Assembly: GCF_902706225.1 (NCBI RefSeq)
Contig: NZ_CACSKB010000019.1
Location: forward strand, 1-64,000
Source of the DNA: Microbacterium sp. 18062
GTDB lineage: Bacteria; Actinomycetota; Actinomycetes; Actinomycetales; Microbacteriaceae
Direction: 5' to 3'
DNA: 64,000 bases
Made by a program: the position numbers and the translations under genes. This document shows, one piece after another, positions 18,379 through 25,913 of the stretch. Under the pieces are notes generated by a model, which did no database searches, had not been told where the DNA came from, and saw nothing but the letters and a program-made list of their open reading frames with translations. Every line of letters starts with the position of its first letter. The stretch's first letter is position 1.

Positions 18379-19011
18379 TCAGACACGCCCGCGCGCCTCC
18401 CGCCCGATGGCGAAGCGGTCGAGCGCACCGGTGGCGGCGAGCCCGCGCGCCAGCAGCCACGACAGGATCCCGGCGAGCACCACGCCCGAGACGACCGTGC
18501 TGATGAGGTACACGACCACGAAGAGCGTGTCGGCCCCGGCGAACCAGAGCACGAGGTTGTTGATGCCGCCGGCGAGAGCCGCGCCCGCGCCCGCGAGGGC
18601 GGCGACCGGCAGCGTGAAGCGACGGTAGAAGAAGAGGAGGAAGATCAGCTCGGCGCCCAGACCCTGCACGAATCCGGCCTCGAGCGTGAGAAACCCGCCC
18701 CACTGGTTGCCGACGAGCGCCGACACGACGGCGGCCAGCACCTCGGTGTAGATCGCGGCGCCGGGCTTGCGGATGATGAGCGCCCCGAGCACGCCGGCGA
18801 ACAGCCACGGGCCGTCGAGCAGGCCCTGCAGACCCGGCAGCAGCGGATCCAGGAGCGCCTTGGGTCCCAGGTATCCGATGTTCCAGAGCAGGAAGATCAG
18901 GCCGCTCGCGACGCCGATCACGCTGGCGACGACGATGTCGACGACCCGCCAGCGCAGGCTCACCCGGGTTCGAGCGGGGGTGGATGTGGATGTGGACGTG
19001 GACGTGTGCAT
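18379..19011 (-). CDS. ykoE: ECF transporter S component, YkoE-like
   Basis: A 210-residue integral membrane substrate-binding subunit, probably for hydroxymethylpyrimidine or thiamine. It has five or six hydrophobic helices and the family-typical NIGYLGPKA and NQWGGFLTLEAGFVQGLGAE segments. The N-terminus is an unusual (Thr-Ser) repeat encoded by a GTGGAC/GTGGAT tandem. The ATG has AGGAAGGAG a few bases upstream, which forms the 3' end of a TPP riboswitch. This makes thiamine control by sequestration of the ribosome site likely. Confidence 0.92.
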   Translation of the reverse strand: MHTSTSTSTSTPARTRVSLRWRVVDIVVASVIGVASGLIFLLWNIGYLGPKALLDPLLPGLQGLLDGPWLFAGVLGALIIRKPGAAIYTEVLAAVVSALVGNQWGGFLTLEAGFVQGLGAELIFLLFFYRRFTLPVAALAGAGAALAGGINNLVLWFAGADTLFVVVYLISTVVSGVVLAGILSWLLARGLAATGALDRFAIGREARGRV

Positions 19012-19015
19012 CGAG

Positions 19016-19106
19016 ACTCCTTCCTGCGCCGGCATGATCCGGATCAGGTTCGACGGTCGAAGCGTGGATTCGCTTCCTCTCAGCCCGGCACACCGGACTC
19101 CCGTGG
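19016..19106 (-). ncRNA. TPP (THI-box) riboswitch
   Basis: On the minus strand the leader of ykoE reads ACGGGAGTCCGGTGTGCCGG, then CTGAGAGG, then ACCTGATCCGGATCATGCCG, then GCGCAGGAAGGAG. These are the conserved blocks of the thiamin pyrophosphate aptamer in order (GGGAG, CTGAGAgg, ACCTGATCCGGaTaATgCCg). The 3' end carries the ykoE Shine-Dalgarno sequence, so binding of TPP would hide it and lower translation of the importer. Confidence 0.96.
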
Positions 19107-19118
19107 TTGACGGTGCCG

Positions 19119-19124
19119 AGTATA
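19119..19124 (-). promoter_or_regulatory. Putative -10 box of the riboswitch-ykoEDC operon
   Basis: TATACT on the minus strand would start transcription near 19112, about five bases before the aptamer begins. It is the best -10 match in this divergent region. Confidence 0.6.
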
Positions 19125-19139
19125 GACCCCCGGGCGCGC

Positions 19140-19145
19140 TACCGT
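19140..19145 (+). promoter_or_regulatory. Putative -10 box of the carboxypeptidase gene
   Basis: TACCGT is followed by exactly six bases and GTG at 19152. This supports that start and a leaderless mRNA. It lies about 20 bp from the opposing TATACT box, so the two promoters probably interfere. Confidence 0.45.
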
Positions 19146-19151
19146 AGGCGG

Positions 19152-21050
19152 GTGACTGTGCAAGGCCCGCCACCGCCCACGCGGCGCGCGCTGCGCCGGG
19201 CCGCCGCGGAGGCCCCGCCCACCGCGGGCTCAGACGCCTCCGCCGATCCGCGCGACGACGACCCGGCCGCGACGCCCGTGCGCATCGCGGCGGCCGCGCG
19301 GGAGGACGACGACGCGACGGCCGATCCGAGGGCGGACGCGGCGCCGGGCCCCGGGACGGATGCGGCGCCGGATGCGGGTGCGGACGCATTCGCCGGGGCG
19401 GGCGCACTCCCCGAGGCGGACGCGGCCACCGGGTCGGACACGGGCCCGGACGACGGGTCGCCGTCGGCGGAGGACGCCGCGCCCGAGCCGCCTGACGAGG
19501 CCTCCCGCGATGCCGCGCACGTCCCGGAGGCCGCGGAGCCCGACCCCACCGAGTCCGCGCCCGCGGAGTCCCCGGCCGGCGTCGGGATCGCCGCGCCCAC
19601 GTCGACGGGCGAGGCCGCGGCGCTCGCCCCCGAGACCGCAGCGGTCGAGCCCGGGGCACCGTCGTCGGAGGCACGGTCGTCGGCGGCGTCCGTCCCCGTC
19701 GTCGTGCCTCCGGCATCCCCCGCTCTGTCGTGGGTGGACGAGCGCGCCGTCGCAGGCGGCAGTCGGCCCGTGCGGGAGATCGAGGCGGCCGCCCCCGCGT
19801 TCGTCCCGGTCACGGCGGACCTCCTCGCGCGCGCCCCGCGGCGCACGCCGCTGCGTCCGGGTGTGCTGGTGCCGATCGGGGTCATCCTCGCGGTCGTCGT
19901 CGCGTACTGCGCGACCACCCTGCTGTGGCCGCTGCACGCGGTCGCGCCGACCGTCACGCAGATCGCGGTCGAGCCGGTCGCCGCGCCCGCCGCCGTGGGG
20001 GCGTGGCCGGCCGAGGGCAGCGCGGCCGTATCGGTCGCCGAGGTCTCGACGCCGATCGCCTCGTCCGCGGACGCACTCTCGATCGCCAGCATCACCAAGG
20101 TCGTCACGGCGCTTCTCGTGCTCGACGAGATGCCCCTGGCACTCGGAGAGCAGGGGCGAGAGTACCGGTTCTCCTCGAGCGACGGCACCGCCTACTGGCA
20201 GTACCTCAGCCGGGGCGAGTCCGCGCTCGACGTGCCGGTGGGCGGCTCGCTCACCGAGTACCAGCTGCTGCAGGGCATGCTGATCGGCTCGGCGAACAAC
20301 TACGCCGACCGGCTCGCCAGCACGATCTGGCCCACCGACGAGGTCTTCGCCCGGGCGGCGAACGACTGGCTCGCCCAGCACGGCGTGCCGGGCATCACGA
20401 TCGCGGACCCCACCGGCATCGACGCGGGCAACATCGCCTCGCCCGAGGCGCTCCTCCTGCTGGCCGAACGCGCGCTCGCAGACCCGGTGATCGCGGAGAT
20501 CGTCCGCACCCCGGCGGTCGAGCTGCCGGGCGCGGGCATCGTCGAGAACTCGAATCCCCTGCTCGCCGATCCCGGCGTCGTCGGCATCAAGACGGGCACG
20601 CTCGACGCGTACAACCTGCTCGCCGCGAAGGACGTCACGGTCGGCGACACGACCGTGCGCGTCTACGCCGCGACGCTCGGACAGCCCGACTCCGAGACCC
20701 GCGCCGCCGCGACCCGCGCCCTGTTCGCACAGGTCGAGCAGGAGTTGCAGCTGCGACCGTCCGTCGTGTCGGGCACGGTCGCCGGCCAGGTCGAGACGCA
20801 GTGGGGCGAGCCCGTGCCGATCATCGCGGCAGCGGACGCGGAGGTGCTGCTCTGGAACGGCGCCGTCGCCTCGCTGACCTCGACGTTCGATCTCGGCGAC
20901 CACCGCGACGGGGGCGACGTGGTCGGGTCGCTGGCGGCGACCGGCCCGCGTGATACGGCGACGGTCGACCTCGTGCTCGCCGGCGACGTGGACGAGCCGA
21001 GCCCGCTCTGGCGCCTGACCCATCCCCTGCAGCTCTTCGGCCTGGTCTGA
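19152..21050 (+). CDS. D-alanyl-D-alanine carboxypeptidase (peptidase S11) with long acidic N-terminus
   Basis: A 632-residue penicillin-binding protein expected to trim the terminal D-Ala of peptidoglycan stem peptides outside the membrane. Residues 1-235 are low-complexity and rich in Ala, Asp, Glu and Pro, and should be cytoplasmic. One helix follows (VLVPIGVILAVVVAYCATTL, ~237-256). The S11 domain has Ser313-x-x-Lys316 in SIASITKVV, the SxN motif in GSANNYADRLA, and KTG in GIKTGTLDAY. The GTG start is preferred over an upstream TTG that lies in riboswitch DNA. The very long N-terminal tail is unusual for the family. Confidence 0.9.
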   Translation: MTVQGPPPPTRRALRRAAAEAPPTAGSDASADPRDDDPAATPVRIAAAAREDDDATADPRADAAPGPGTDAAPDAGADAFAGAGALPEADAATGSDTGPDDGSPSAEDAAPEPPDEASRDAAHVPEAAEPDPTESAPAESPAGVGIAAPTSTGEAAALAPETAAVEPGAPSSEARSSAASVPVVVPPASPALSWVDERAVAGGSRPVREIEAAAPAFVPVTADLLARAPRRTPLRPGVLVPIGVILAVVVAYCATTLLWPLHAVAPTVTQIAVEPVAAPAAVGAWPAEGSAAVSVAEVSTPIASSADALSIASITKVVTALLVLDEMPLALGEQGREYRFSSSDGTAYWQYLSRGESALDVPVGGSLTEYQLLQGMLIGSANNYADRLASTIWPTDEVFARAANDWLAQHGVPGITIADPTGIDAGNIASPEALLLLAERALADPVIAEIVRTPAVELPGAGIVENSNPLLADPGVVGIKTGTLDAYNLLAAKDVTVGDTTVRVYAATLGQPDSETRAAATRALFAQVEQELQLRPSVVSGTVAGQVETQWGEPVPIIAAADAEVLLWNGAVASLTSTFDLGDHRDGGDVVGSLAATGPRDTATVDLVLAGDVDEPSPLWRLTHPLQLFGLV

Positions 21051-21077
21051 CCCCGTCTGTGCGCGACCGGTCCGGGA

Positions 21078-21150
21078 CCGCGAGACTGCACCGGAGCGCC
21101 GAGACAGCGGGGTTCACCCGCTGTCTCGGCGCCAGCGTGCAGTCTCGCGG
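21078..21150. repeat. Nested palindromic element, CCGCGAGACTGCAC type
   Basis: The outer arms CCGCGAGACTGCAC (21078-21091) and GTGCAGTCTCGCGG (21137-21150) pair perfectly over 14 bp. The inner arms GCGCCGAGACAGCGG (21096-21110) and its complement (21118-21132) pair perfectly over 15 bp. The whole unit folds into one 73-nt hairpin. It is almost the same as the element at 43103-43175. It lies after the carboxypeptidase and could end transcription from both sides. Confidence 0.85.
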
Positions 21151-21249
21151 GTCTCCGTCATCGGGCGGCGCGGGCGGAACGCGGGCCCGGCGCGGCGGCG
21201 GCGCGCGGGCGGAACACGGGCCCGGGGCGGGGGTGCGAGCGGCGCGGGC

Positions 21250-21627
21250 TCAGGCGCGGAAGGCGGGCGAGCCGAGCACTCGCTCGACCTCGATCTCGAG
21301 CACGACGCGCTCGGGATTGACGCTCGGGGCGCGGTAACGGGCGGTGTAGAGCTCGACCGCGAGGGCGACCGCATCCGGGTCCTCGACGATGCGCGCCGGG
21401 CCCTCGAAACTGATCCAGCGTCCGCCGTCGACCGTGTTGACGCTCGCGCGGCCGGTGCGCTCGACGTTGCGGAACTTCTGCGAGCCGCGGGTGCCGATCA
21501 CCCGCACCACCCCGTCGCGGTAGGTGATCCCGACCGGCACCGAGTGGATGCGATCGTCCCGACCCGTCGTCGACAGCGTCGCCAGGTGGTACTCGGACAG
21601 GAACTCGCGCGCGGCATCGGTGATCAC
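21250..21627 (-). CDS. PPOX-class protein, probable F420-dependent
   Basis: A 125-residue split-barrel flavin/deazaflavin-binding protein resembling the pyridoxamine-phosphate oxidase-like F420-dependent group (TIGR03618 type). It begins ITDAAREFLSEYHLATLSTT and includes DGVVRVIGTRGSQKFRNVER and the NTVDGGRWISFEGPA segment. The presence of F420 genes 9-16 kb away agrees with use of F420, but FMN is possible. The GTG start has GGAGG very close, so the exact start is uncertain. Confidence 0.78.
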   Translation of the reverse strand: MITDAAREFLSEYHLATLSTTGRDDRIHSVPVGITYRDGVVRVIGTRGSQKFRNVERTGRASVNTVDGGRWISFEGPARIVEDPDAVALAVELYTARYRAPSVNPERVVLEIEVERVLGSPAFRA

Positions 21628-21677
21628 CCCTCCAGCCTGCCATCCCGCTCCCCCGGGAACGAAGCCGGTGCCCGCCC

Positions 21678-23264
21678 TCAGAACGGCCAGACGAGCGGCA
21701 CGTAGAGCACCGCGACCGCGAGGTAGACCACCACGAGCGGCAGCCCGAGACGCCAGTAGTCGCCGAAGCGGTAGCCGCCCGGCTGCATCACCATGAGGTT
21801 CACGGGCGTCGCGATCGGGGTGAGGAACGCCGCCGCGCCGGCGATCGTGAGGGCCATCATGAACGGCTGGATGCTGACACCCAGCGACGCCGCGACCGAC
21901 ACCGCGATCGGCGCCACCACGAGCACGGTCGCCACGTTCGAGATGAACTGACCGAGCACGAGCGTGACCGTGCAGATGACCAGCAGCGCGATGTGCGGCG
22001 AGGCGGTGCCGGTGATCCCCAGCACGCCGTCGGCGACGACGTCCGCCGCCCCCGTCGAGACGAACGCGCTCGAGAGAGGGATCATCCCGGCGATCAGCAC
22101 GACGGTGGTCCAGCCGATCGACCGGTAGACCTGCGGCCCCGTGAGCACGCGGCTCACCACGAGCGCCCCGGCCGCGAGCAGCCCCGCGACGGCCGGCGGC
22201 ACGAGCCCGGTCGCGAGCAGCACCACCATGAGGCCGAGGATCACGAGCGCGCGCTTCGCCCCGCGCCCCAGCGGCACCGCTCGGCGCAGCACCTGCGGCG
22301 AGGTGACGGCGATCACATCGGGCGAGCGGACGTAGCGCTCCAGCGCCGGCCACGGCCCCTGCACGAGCACGGCGTCGCCCGCGCGGAGCACGGTCATCGC
22401 ACCGGCACGCGCCGCATCCGGCTCTCCGTCCTCGCCACGACGGATGCCGAGGATGACGAGGCTCTCGGTCTGGGTCGTCATGCCGGCGCAGACCTCCTGC
22501 CCGATGAGCGTCGACCGCGGGGCGACCAGCACCTCGGCGACCCCCTGCTCCGCCGTGATGAGCGCGTCGGTATCGAGCGAGACGTCGTAGTCGCGCCGGA
22601 ACGCCCGCGCCGTCGCACGCATGTCGGGGGCGGCGTCGCCGAGCTGGGACGGCGTGCGATCGGGCAGCAGGCGAGGGCCGAGCACCGCCACGATCAGCAC
22701 CGTCAGGGCGACGAGCGGCACCCCCGCCAACGCGAACTCGAAGAACCCGAAGGCGCGGCCGCCGGCGGCCGCCGCGGCGTCCGAGACGACGGGGTTCACC
22801 GGGGTGCCGGCAAGAGTGAGCAGCGACCCGGCGCTCGCCGCGAACGCCAGCGGGATCAGAAGGCGCGACGGCACGAGATGCGCGCGCACCGCGATCACCA
22901 CGACGACCGGCAGGAGCGCGGCGACGGCGCCGTTGATGCTGATGAACGCCGCGAGCACGGCCACGCACACCGCCACGATCGCGATGAGACGGCTCGGTCG
23001 CGTGCCCGCGAGGGGCACGATGCGCTGGGCGAGCCACGCCGTGACGCCGGTCGCGTCGAGCGACTCGGCGACCACGAAGAGCGTCGCGATGAACACCACG
23101 GTGGGGTCGGCGAAACCGGCGAGCGCCTCGGGCAGGGTCAGCACGCCCGTCGCCCACAGCGCCAGCGCGACCCCGATCGCCACGATCCCGAGCGGAACAC
23201 GGCCGGACAGGAACGCGACGATCGCGAGGCCGAGGATGATGAAGGTCGCGGTGATCGGATCCAC
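21678..23264 (-). CDS. SLC13/DASS family anion permease with TrkA-C domain
   Basis: A 528-residue membrane transporter, probably sodium-coupled, for sulfate, dicarboxylate or another anion. It has about ten to twelve helices in two halves. A hydrophilic region at ~205-295, with the IGQEVCAGMTTQTESLVILG segment, looks like a TrkA-C regulatory domain. Each half ends in a motif such as GTPVNPVVS and ATPVNLMVMQPGG, the typical substrate-site repeats of this family. The GTG start lies six bases after a TAGCGT box. Confidence 0.88.
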   Translation of the reverse strand: MDPITATFIILGLAIVAFLSGRVPLGIVAIGVALALWATGVLTLPEALAGFADPTVVFIATLFVVAESLDATGVTAWLAQRIVPLAGTRPSRLIAIVAVCVAVLAAFISINGAVAALLPVVVVIAVRAHLVPSRLLIPLAFAASAGSLLTLAGTPVNPVVSDAAAAAGGRAFGFFEFALAGVPLVALTVLIVAVLGPRLLPDRTPSQLGDAAPDMRATARAFRRDYDVSLDTDALITAEQGVAEVLVAPRSTLIGQEVCAGMTTQTESLVILGIRRGEDGEPDAARAGAMTVLRAGDAVLVQGPWPALERYVRSPDVIAVTSPQVLRRAVPLGRGAKRALVILGLMVVLLATGLVPPAVAGLLAAGALVVSRVLTGPQVYRSIGWTTVVLIAGMIPLSSAFVSTGAADVVADGVLGITGTASPHIALLVICTVTLVLGQFISNVATVLVVAPIAVSVAASLGVSIQPFMMALTIAGAAAFLTPIATPVNLMVMQPGGYRFGDYWRLGLPLVVVYLAVAVLYVPLVWPF

Positions 23265-23270
23265 GCGGCC

Positions 23271-23276
23271 ACGCTA
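23271..23276 (-). promoter_or_regulatory. Putative -10 box of the SLC13 permease gene
   Basis: TAGCGT on the minus strand, exactly six bases before the GTG at 23264. There is no Shine-Dalgarno sequence, so the mRNA is probably leaderless. Confidence 0.45.
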
Positions 23277-23297
23277 CCCCGGGCGCCGAAGCGTGCG

Positions 23298-23370
23298 CCG
23301 CGAGACAGCACATCCCCCGCGGGACACCGCGCATCCCGGGGTCTCCCGCTCCGGAAGCGGTTTCTCGCGG
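23298..23370. repeat. Palindromic element, CCGCGAGA type
   Basis: The outer arms CCGCGAGACA and TTTCTCGCGG (about 23298-23307 and 23361-23370) enclose an imperfect inner stem around GCGGGACA / TCTCCCGC. It is more degenerate than the copy at 21078. It lies between the permease promoter and the end of the J-domain gene. Confidence 0.55.
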
Positions 23371-23397
23371 GCGCTCGCCGCCGCTCGCCGCCGCGAC

Positions 23398-24330
23398 TCA
23401 GACGAAGTGGACCGTCTGGTCGAGCCGCGTCCGGATGTCGAACACCTCGTTGCCGCCGACGTCGCGCGCTCCGGTGACGCCGCGGCGCAGCACCGTGGCG
23501 AGCGCCGAGCGCCCCGCCACGACGACGGGGACCCCGCGCACCTTGCCGAGCTCGGTGATCTGCTGCACCACGTCGTCGTCGGGAAGCACCACGATCGCGC
23601 CGCTGAAGCGCACGCCGGCCGCGCGCGCGACCGTCCGCATCCGCCCCAGCAGATCGCTCACGGGCGCACCCGAGACGGCCGGTCCGACGATCTCGCCCCG
23701 GCGGAGGCCGACCGGGCCGCCGAAGTCCTCGGACAGCACGCCGTACAGACCGCTCGGGCCGAGCACGATGTGGTCGAGCTTGTCGTCGGGCCCGCCCCCG
23801 CGCCCCGCGGCCGCGACGTCGTGCCACACGCTGAACCCCACGCCGAGGTCCGCGACCGTGCGGGCGGTCGCCTCCTCGGCGAGCGCGTCCGCGAGGAGAC
23901 GCCGGATCTCCCGCGGAGCCGAGCGGACCAGCTGCGGGTCGTACGGATCCTCGATCGGGGTGCCCCGTCCCACCCACTCGCGCATGAGATCGAGGTAGCG
24001 TTCGCGGCGCCATCCGCCGGGATGCCCGGCCGACCGCGCGCGCGGCCGGGTGTCGGCCCGCGCGCGCGGGGCGCTCCATCCGGCGGAGATGTCGTCGTCC
24101 GGCGCATCCGGCACGGAACCGCGAGTCCGGTCGTAGGCCGCGCGGGCCTCGGGACTGCCGACGAGCTCCCACGCGCGCTGCACCTGCACGAACGACGCGG
24201 CGTCGCCGCCCGCGTCGGGATGGGTCTGGCGCAGGCGCACGCGGAACGCCTTCCGCAGCTCGTCGTCGCTCACGTCCGGCGCGACTCCGAGCACCTCGTA
24301 CGCCGACGCGGACAACGGACTGTCGAACAC
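23398..24330 (-). CDS. J-domain protein with NERD-like C-terminal region
   Basis: A 310-residue protein. Residues 9-70 form a DnaJ J-domain with the HPD motif at 37-39 (RQTHPDAGG), so it can probably stimulate an Hsp70 ATPase. It lacks the Gly/Phe and zinc regions of DnaJ. The C-terminal ~150 residues, with a buried-strand segment DKLDHIVLGPSGLYGV, resemble the NERD nuclease-like fold. The GTG start has GGAGG six bases upstream, and a TAGCCT box lies near 24365-24370. The role of the combination is not known to me. The 219-nt gap upstream holds nothing else that I see. Confidence 0.8.
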   Translation of the reverse strand: MFDSPLSASAYEVLGVAPDVSDDELRKAFRVRLRQTHPDAGGDAASFVQVQRAWELVGSPEARAAYDRTRGSVPDAPDDDISAGWSAPRARADTRPRARSAGHPGGWRRERYLDLMREWVGRGTPIEDPYDPQLVRSAPREIRRLLADALAEEATARTVADLGVGFSVWHDVAAAGRGGGPDDKLDHIVLGPSGLYGVLSEDFGGPVGLRRGEIVGPAVSGAPVSDLLGRMRTVARAAGVRFSGAIVVLPDDDVVQQITELGKVRGVPVVVAGRSALATVLRRGVTGARDVGGNEVFDIRTRLDQTVHFV

Positions 24331-24549
24331 GCCGCCTCCTTCACGCGCCCCAGGGCGCCCTCCAGGCTATCCCGCGCAGCCTATGCGCCGGCTCGGGGCG
24401 CTCGGGCGCGGGCGCCGCGCAGAGAGACCCACCGGTCGTCGGATCGGTGGGGCCGATGTGCGCTCACGTGGCCGATGATGCGCCACGCGGCGAATTTGTC
24501 CGACGACTCGCGACGGATCCCCTCAGCGGCGGGCGGGGCGTCGTGCCCC

Positions 24550-25071
24550 TCAGCGGCGCTCGAACCGACGCGCGTAGGCGGCGGCGCTGCGGCTCGAGAG
24601 TGCCAGGAGCACGAGGATGTCGAACGACAGGGTGAGCAGGGTGGTGGAGACGTGGATCTCCTGCCCCTGCGCCCACCACGCCGCGAACGACGACGCGATC
24701 GAGATCGTGGAGAGGACCATCACGATCACGCGCGGCCAGTTGCGCCCGAGCAGGATGAACACCGCCAGCACCAGATCGGCCAGCAGCATGGCACCGACGA
24801 CGAGCCACAGGACGCCAAGCCCCCAGGATCGCTCGTCCTCGCTGAGGTCGAGCCCGCCGATCGCGAGGTCGAACTCGCCCGAGACGCGCTTCCAGTCGAA
24901 CGTGACGGCCATCATCCACACGATGCCCGCGACCACGCGCAGCATCACGAGCACGCCCCCGGCGACCGTCGTCATCGGACGCCTCATGCCGGGGTCGCCG
25001 GCGACCGGGCGCGCCAGCCGCGCCGGCGACTCGAACGCGGCGCGCTTCCGCGGGCGAGATCCGGCGCTCAC
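24550..25071 (-). CDS. Hypothetical four-helix membrane protein
   Basis: A 173-residue protein of unknown function with a basic N-terminal ~40 residues (many Arg/Lys). Four hydrophobic segments follow, including GGVLVMLRVVAGIVWMMAV, WLVVGAMLLADLVLAVFILL and VIVMVLSTISIASSFAAWWA. The GTG start overlaps the stop of the upstream gene (GTGA). I place it with its upstream partner in one operon. I do not recognise a domain family. Confidence 0.7.
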   Translation of the reverse strand: MSAGSRPRKRAAFESPARLARPVAGDPGMRRPMTTVAGGVLVMLRVVAGIVWMMAVTFDWKRVSGEFDLAIGGLDLSEDERSWGLGVLWLVVGAMLLADLVLAVFILLGRNWPRVIVMVLSTISIASSFAAWWAQGQEIHVSTTLLTLSFDILVLLALSSRSAAAYARRFERR

Positions 25072-25910
25072 GCGCTCACTCCCCGGACGTCGATGATGGG
25101 CAGGTCGCCGTCGGTGCGGATGGTGTCCCCTCCGCCGTTGCGGGCGTGGTAGCCGGTGGAGAAGTCCGCGATGACGTCTACGACGATGCGCGGGTCGGCC
25201 GCGGTGACGGTCGCGACGATGTGGTCGCGCTCGATGTCGGTGTCGGCATCGATGCGGTGGGTGATCTGCAGCGTGAACAGCGACAGCCCGACCGCGGTGT
25301 CGAACGTGCCCGCTGCGAGCCACTCGACGCGGCGTCCGCCGGGCAGCAGCCAGTCGTCGGGGCACCGCCAGAACCGCACGTGGTGCCGCTGGGCGGGGTT
25401 TCCGTCGACCTCCTGCTGGTAGGCGAAGTCCTGCATCCGCCCGAACAGGAAGAGCGGGCTGACCGGCGCCTCGTCGTAGCTGCGGCGGCTGAGGGTCGAG
25501 GTCACGATGCGCCACGAGGTCGAGAACGTGACCGGGTCGGCCTTCGTCCACCCCGCGGCGCGCATGACCGCCTCGATCTGATCGCCCGAGCCCATCAGGG
25601 CGAGGTTGACCGGGTCGCCGAGCAGCCCGTCGCTCGTGCGGGTGCGTCCGATGAAGTAGTCCGGCACGTACACGGTGGTGAGGATGCGGTGGAGTCGCGG
25701 CAGGACCAGATAGGCCAGCAGCAGCCAGAACAGGATGGCGAACGGAAGGCCCCACCATCCGACGCGGAACGTCTCGGTGAAGCTGAGGTACGCGAGCCAC
25801 ACGGCCGCGAGGCCGGCGAACACGAAGAAGAACCAGTCGAGGGCGATGCCGAGCGAGTAGGCGCGGCGGCGACGAGGCGGCGCCGGCGTTCCGGTGTGGG
25901 CCTTCGGCAT
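25068..25910 (-). CDS. LssY C-terminal domain membrane protein
   Basis: A 280-residue protein with two or three N-terminal hydrophobic helices (FFFVFAGLAAVWLAYLSF, LPFAILFWLLLAYLVL). A soluble region follows and begins GDPVNLALMGSGDQIEAVMR AAGW, which I recognise as the LssY C-terminal domain of unknown function. Later blocks such as RFWRCPDDWLLPGGRRVEWL fit that family. It sits four bases after the hydrolase gene upstream and overlaps the membrane protein downstream. No catalytic role can be assigned. Confidence 0.72.
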   Translation of the reverse strand: MPKAHTGTPAPPRRRRAYSLGIALDWFFFVFAGLAAVWLAYLSFTETFRVGWWGLPFAILFWLLLAYLVLPRLHRILTTVYVPDYFIGRTRTSDGLLGDPVNLALMGSGDQIEAVMRAAGWTKADPVTFSTSWRIVTSTLSRRSYDEAPVSPLFLFGRMQDFAYQQEVDGNPAQRHHVRFWRCPDDWLLPGGRRVEWLAAGTFDTAVGLSLFTLQITHRIDADTDIERDHIVATVTAADPRIVVDVIADFSTGYHARNGGGDTIRTDGDLPIIDVRGVSA

Positions 25911-25913
25911 CGG

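Noticed and set aside
19107-19151. TTG start 15 codons upstream of the carboxypeptidase
   Set aside because: It lies opposite the TPP aptamer and before the TACCGT box. The GTG at 19152 fits the leaderless spacing.
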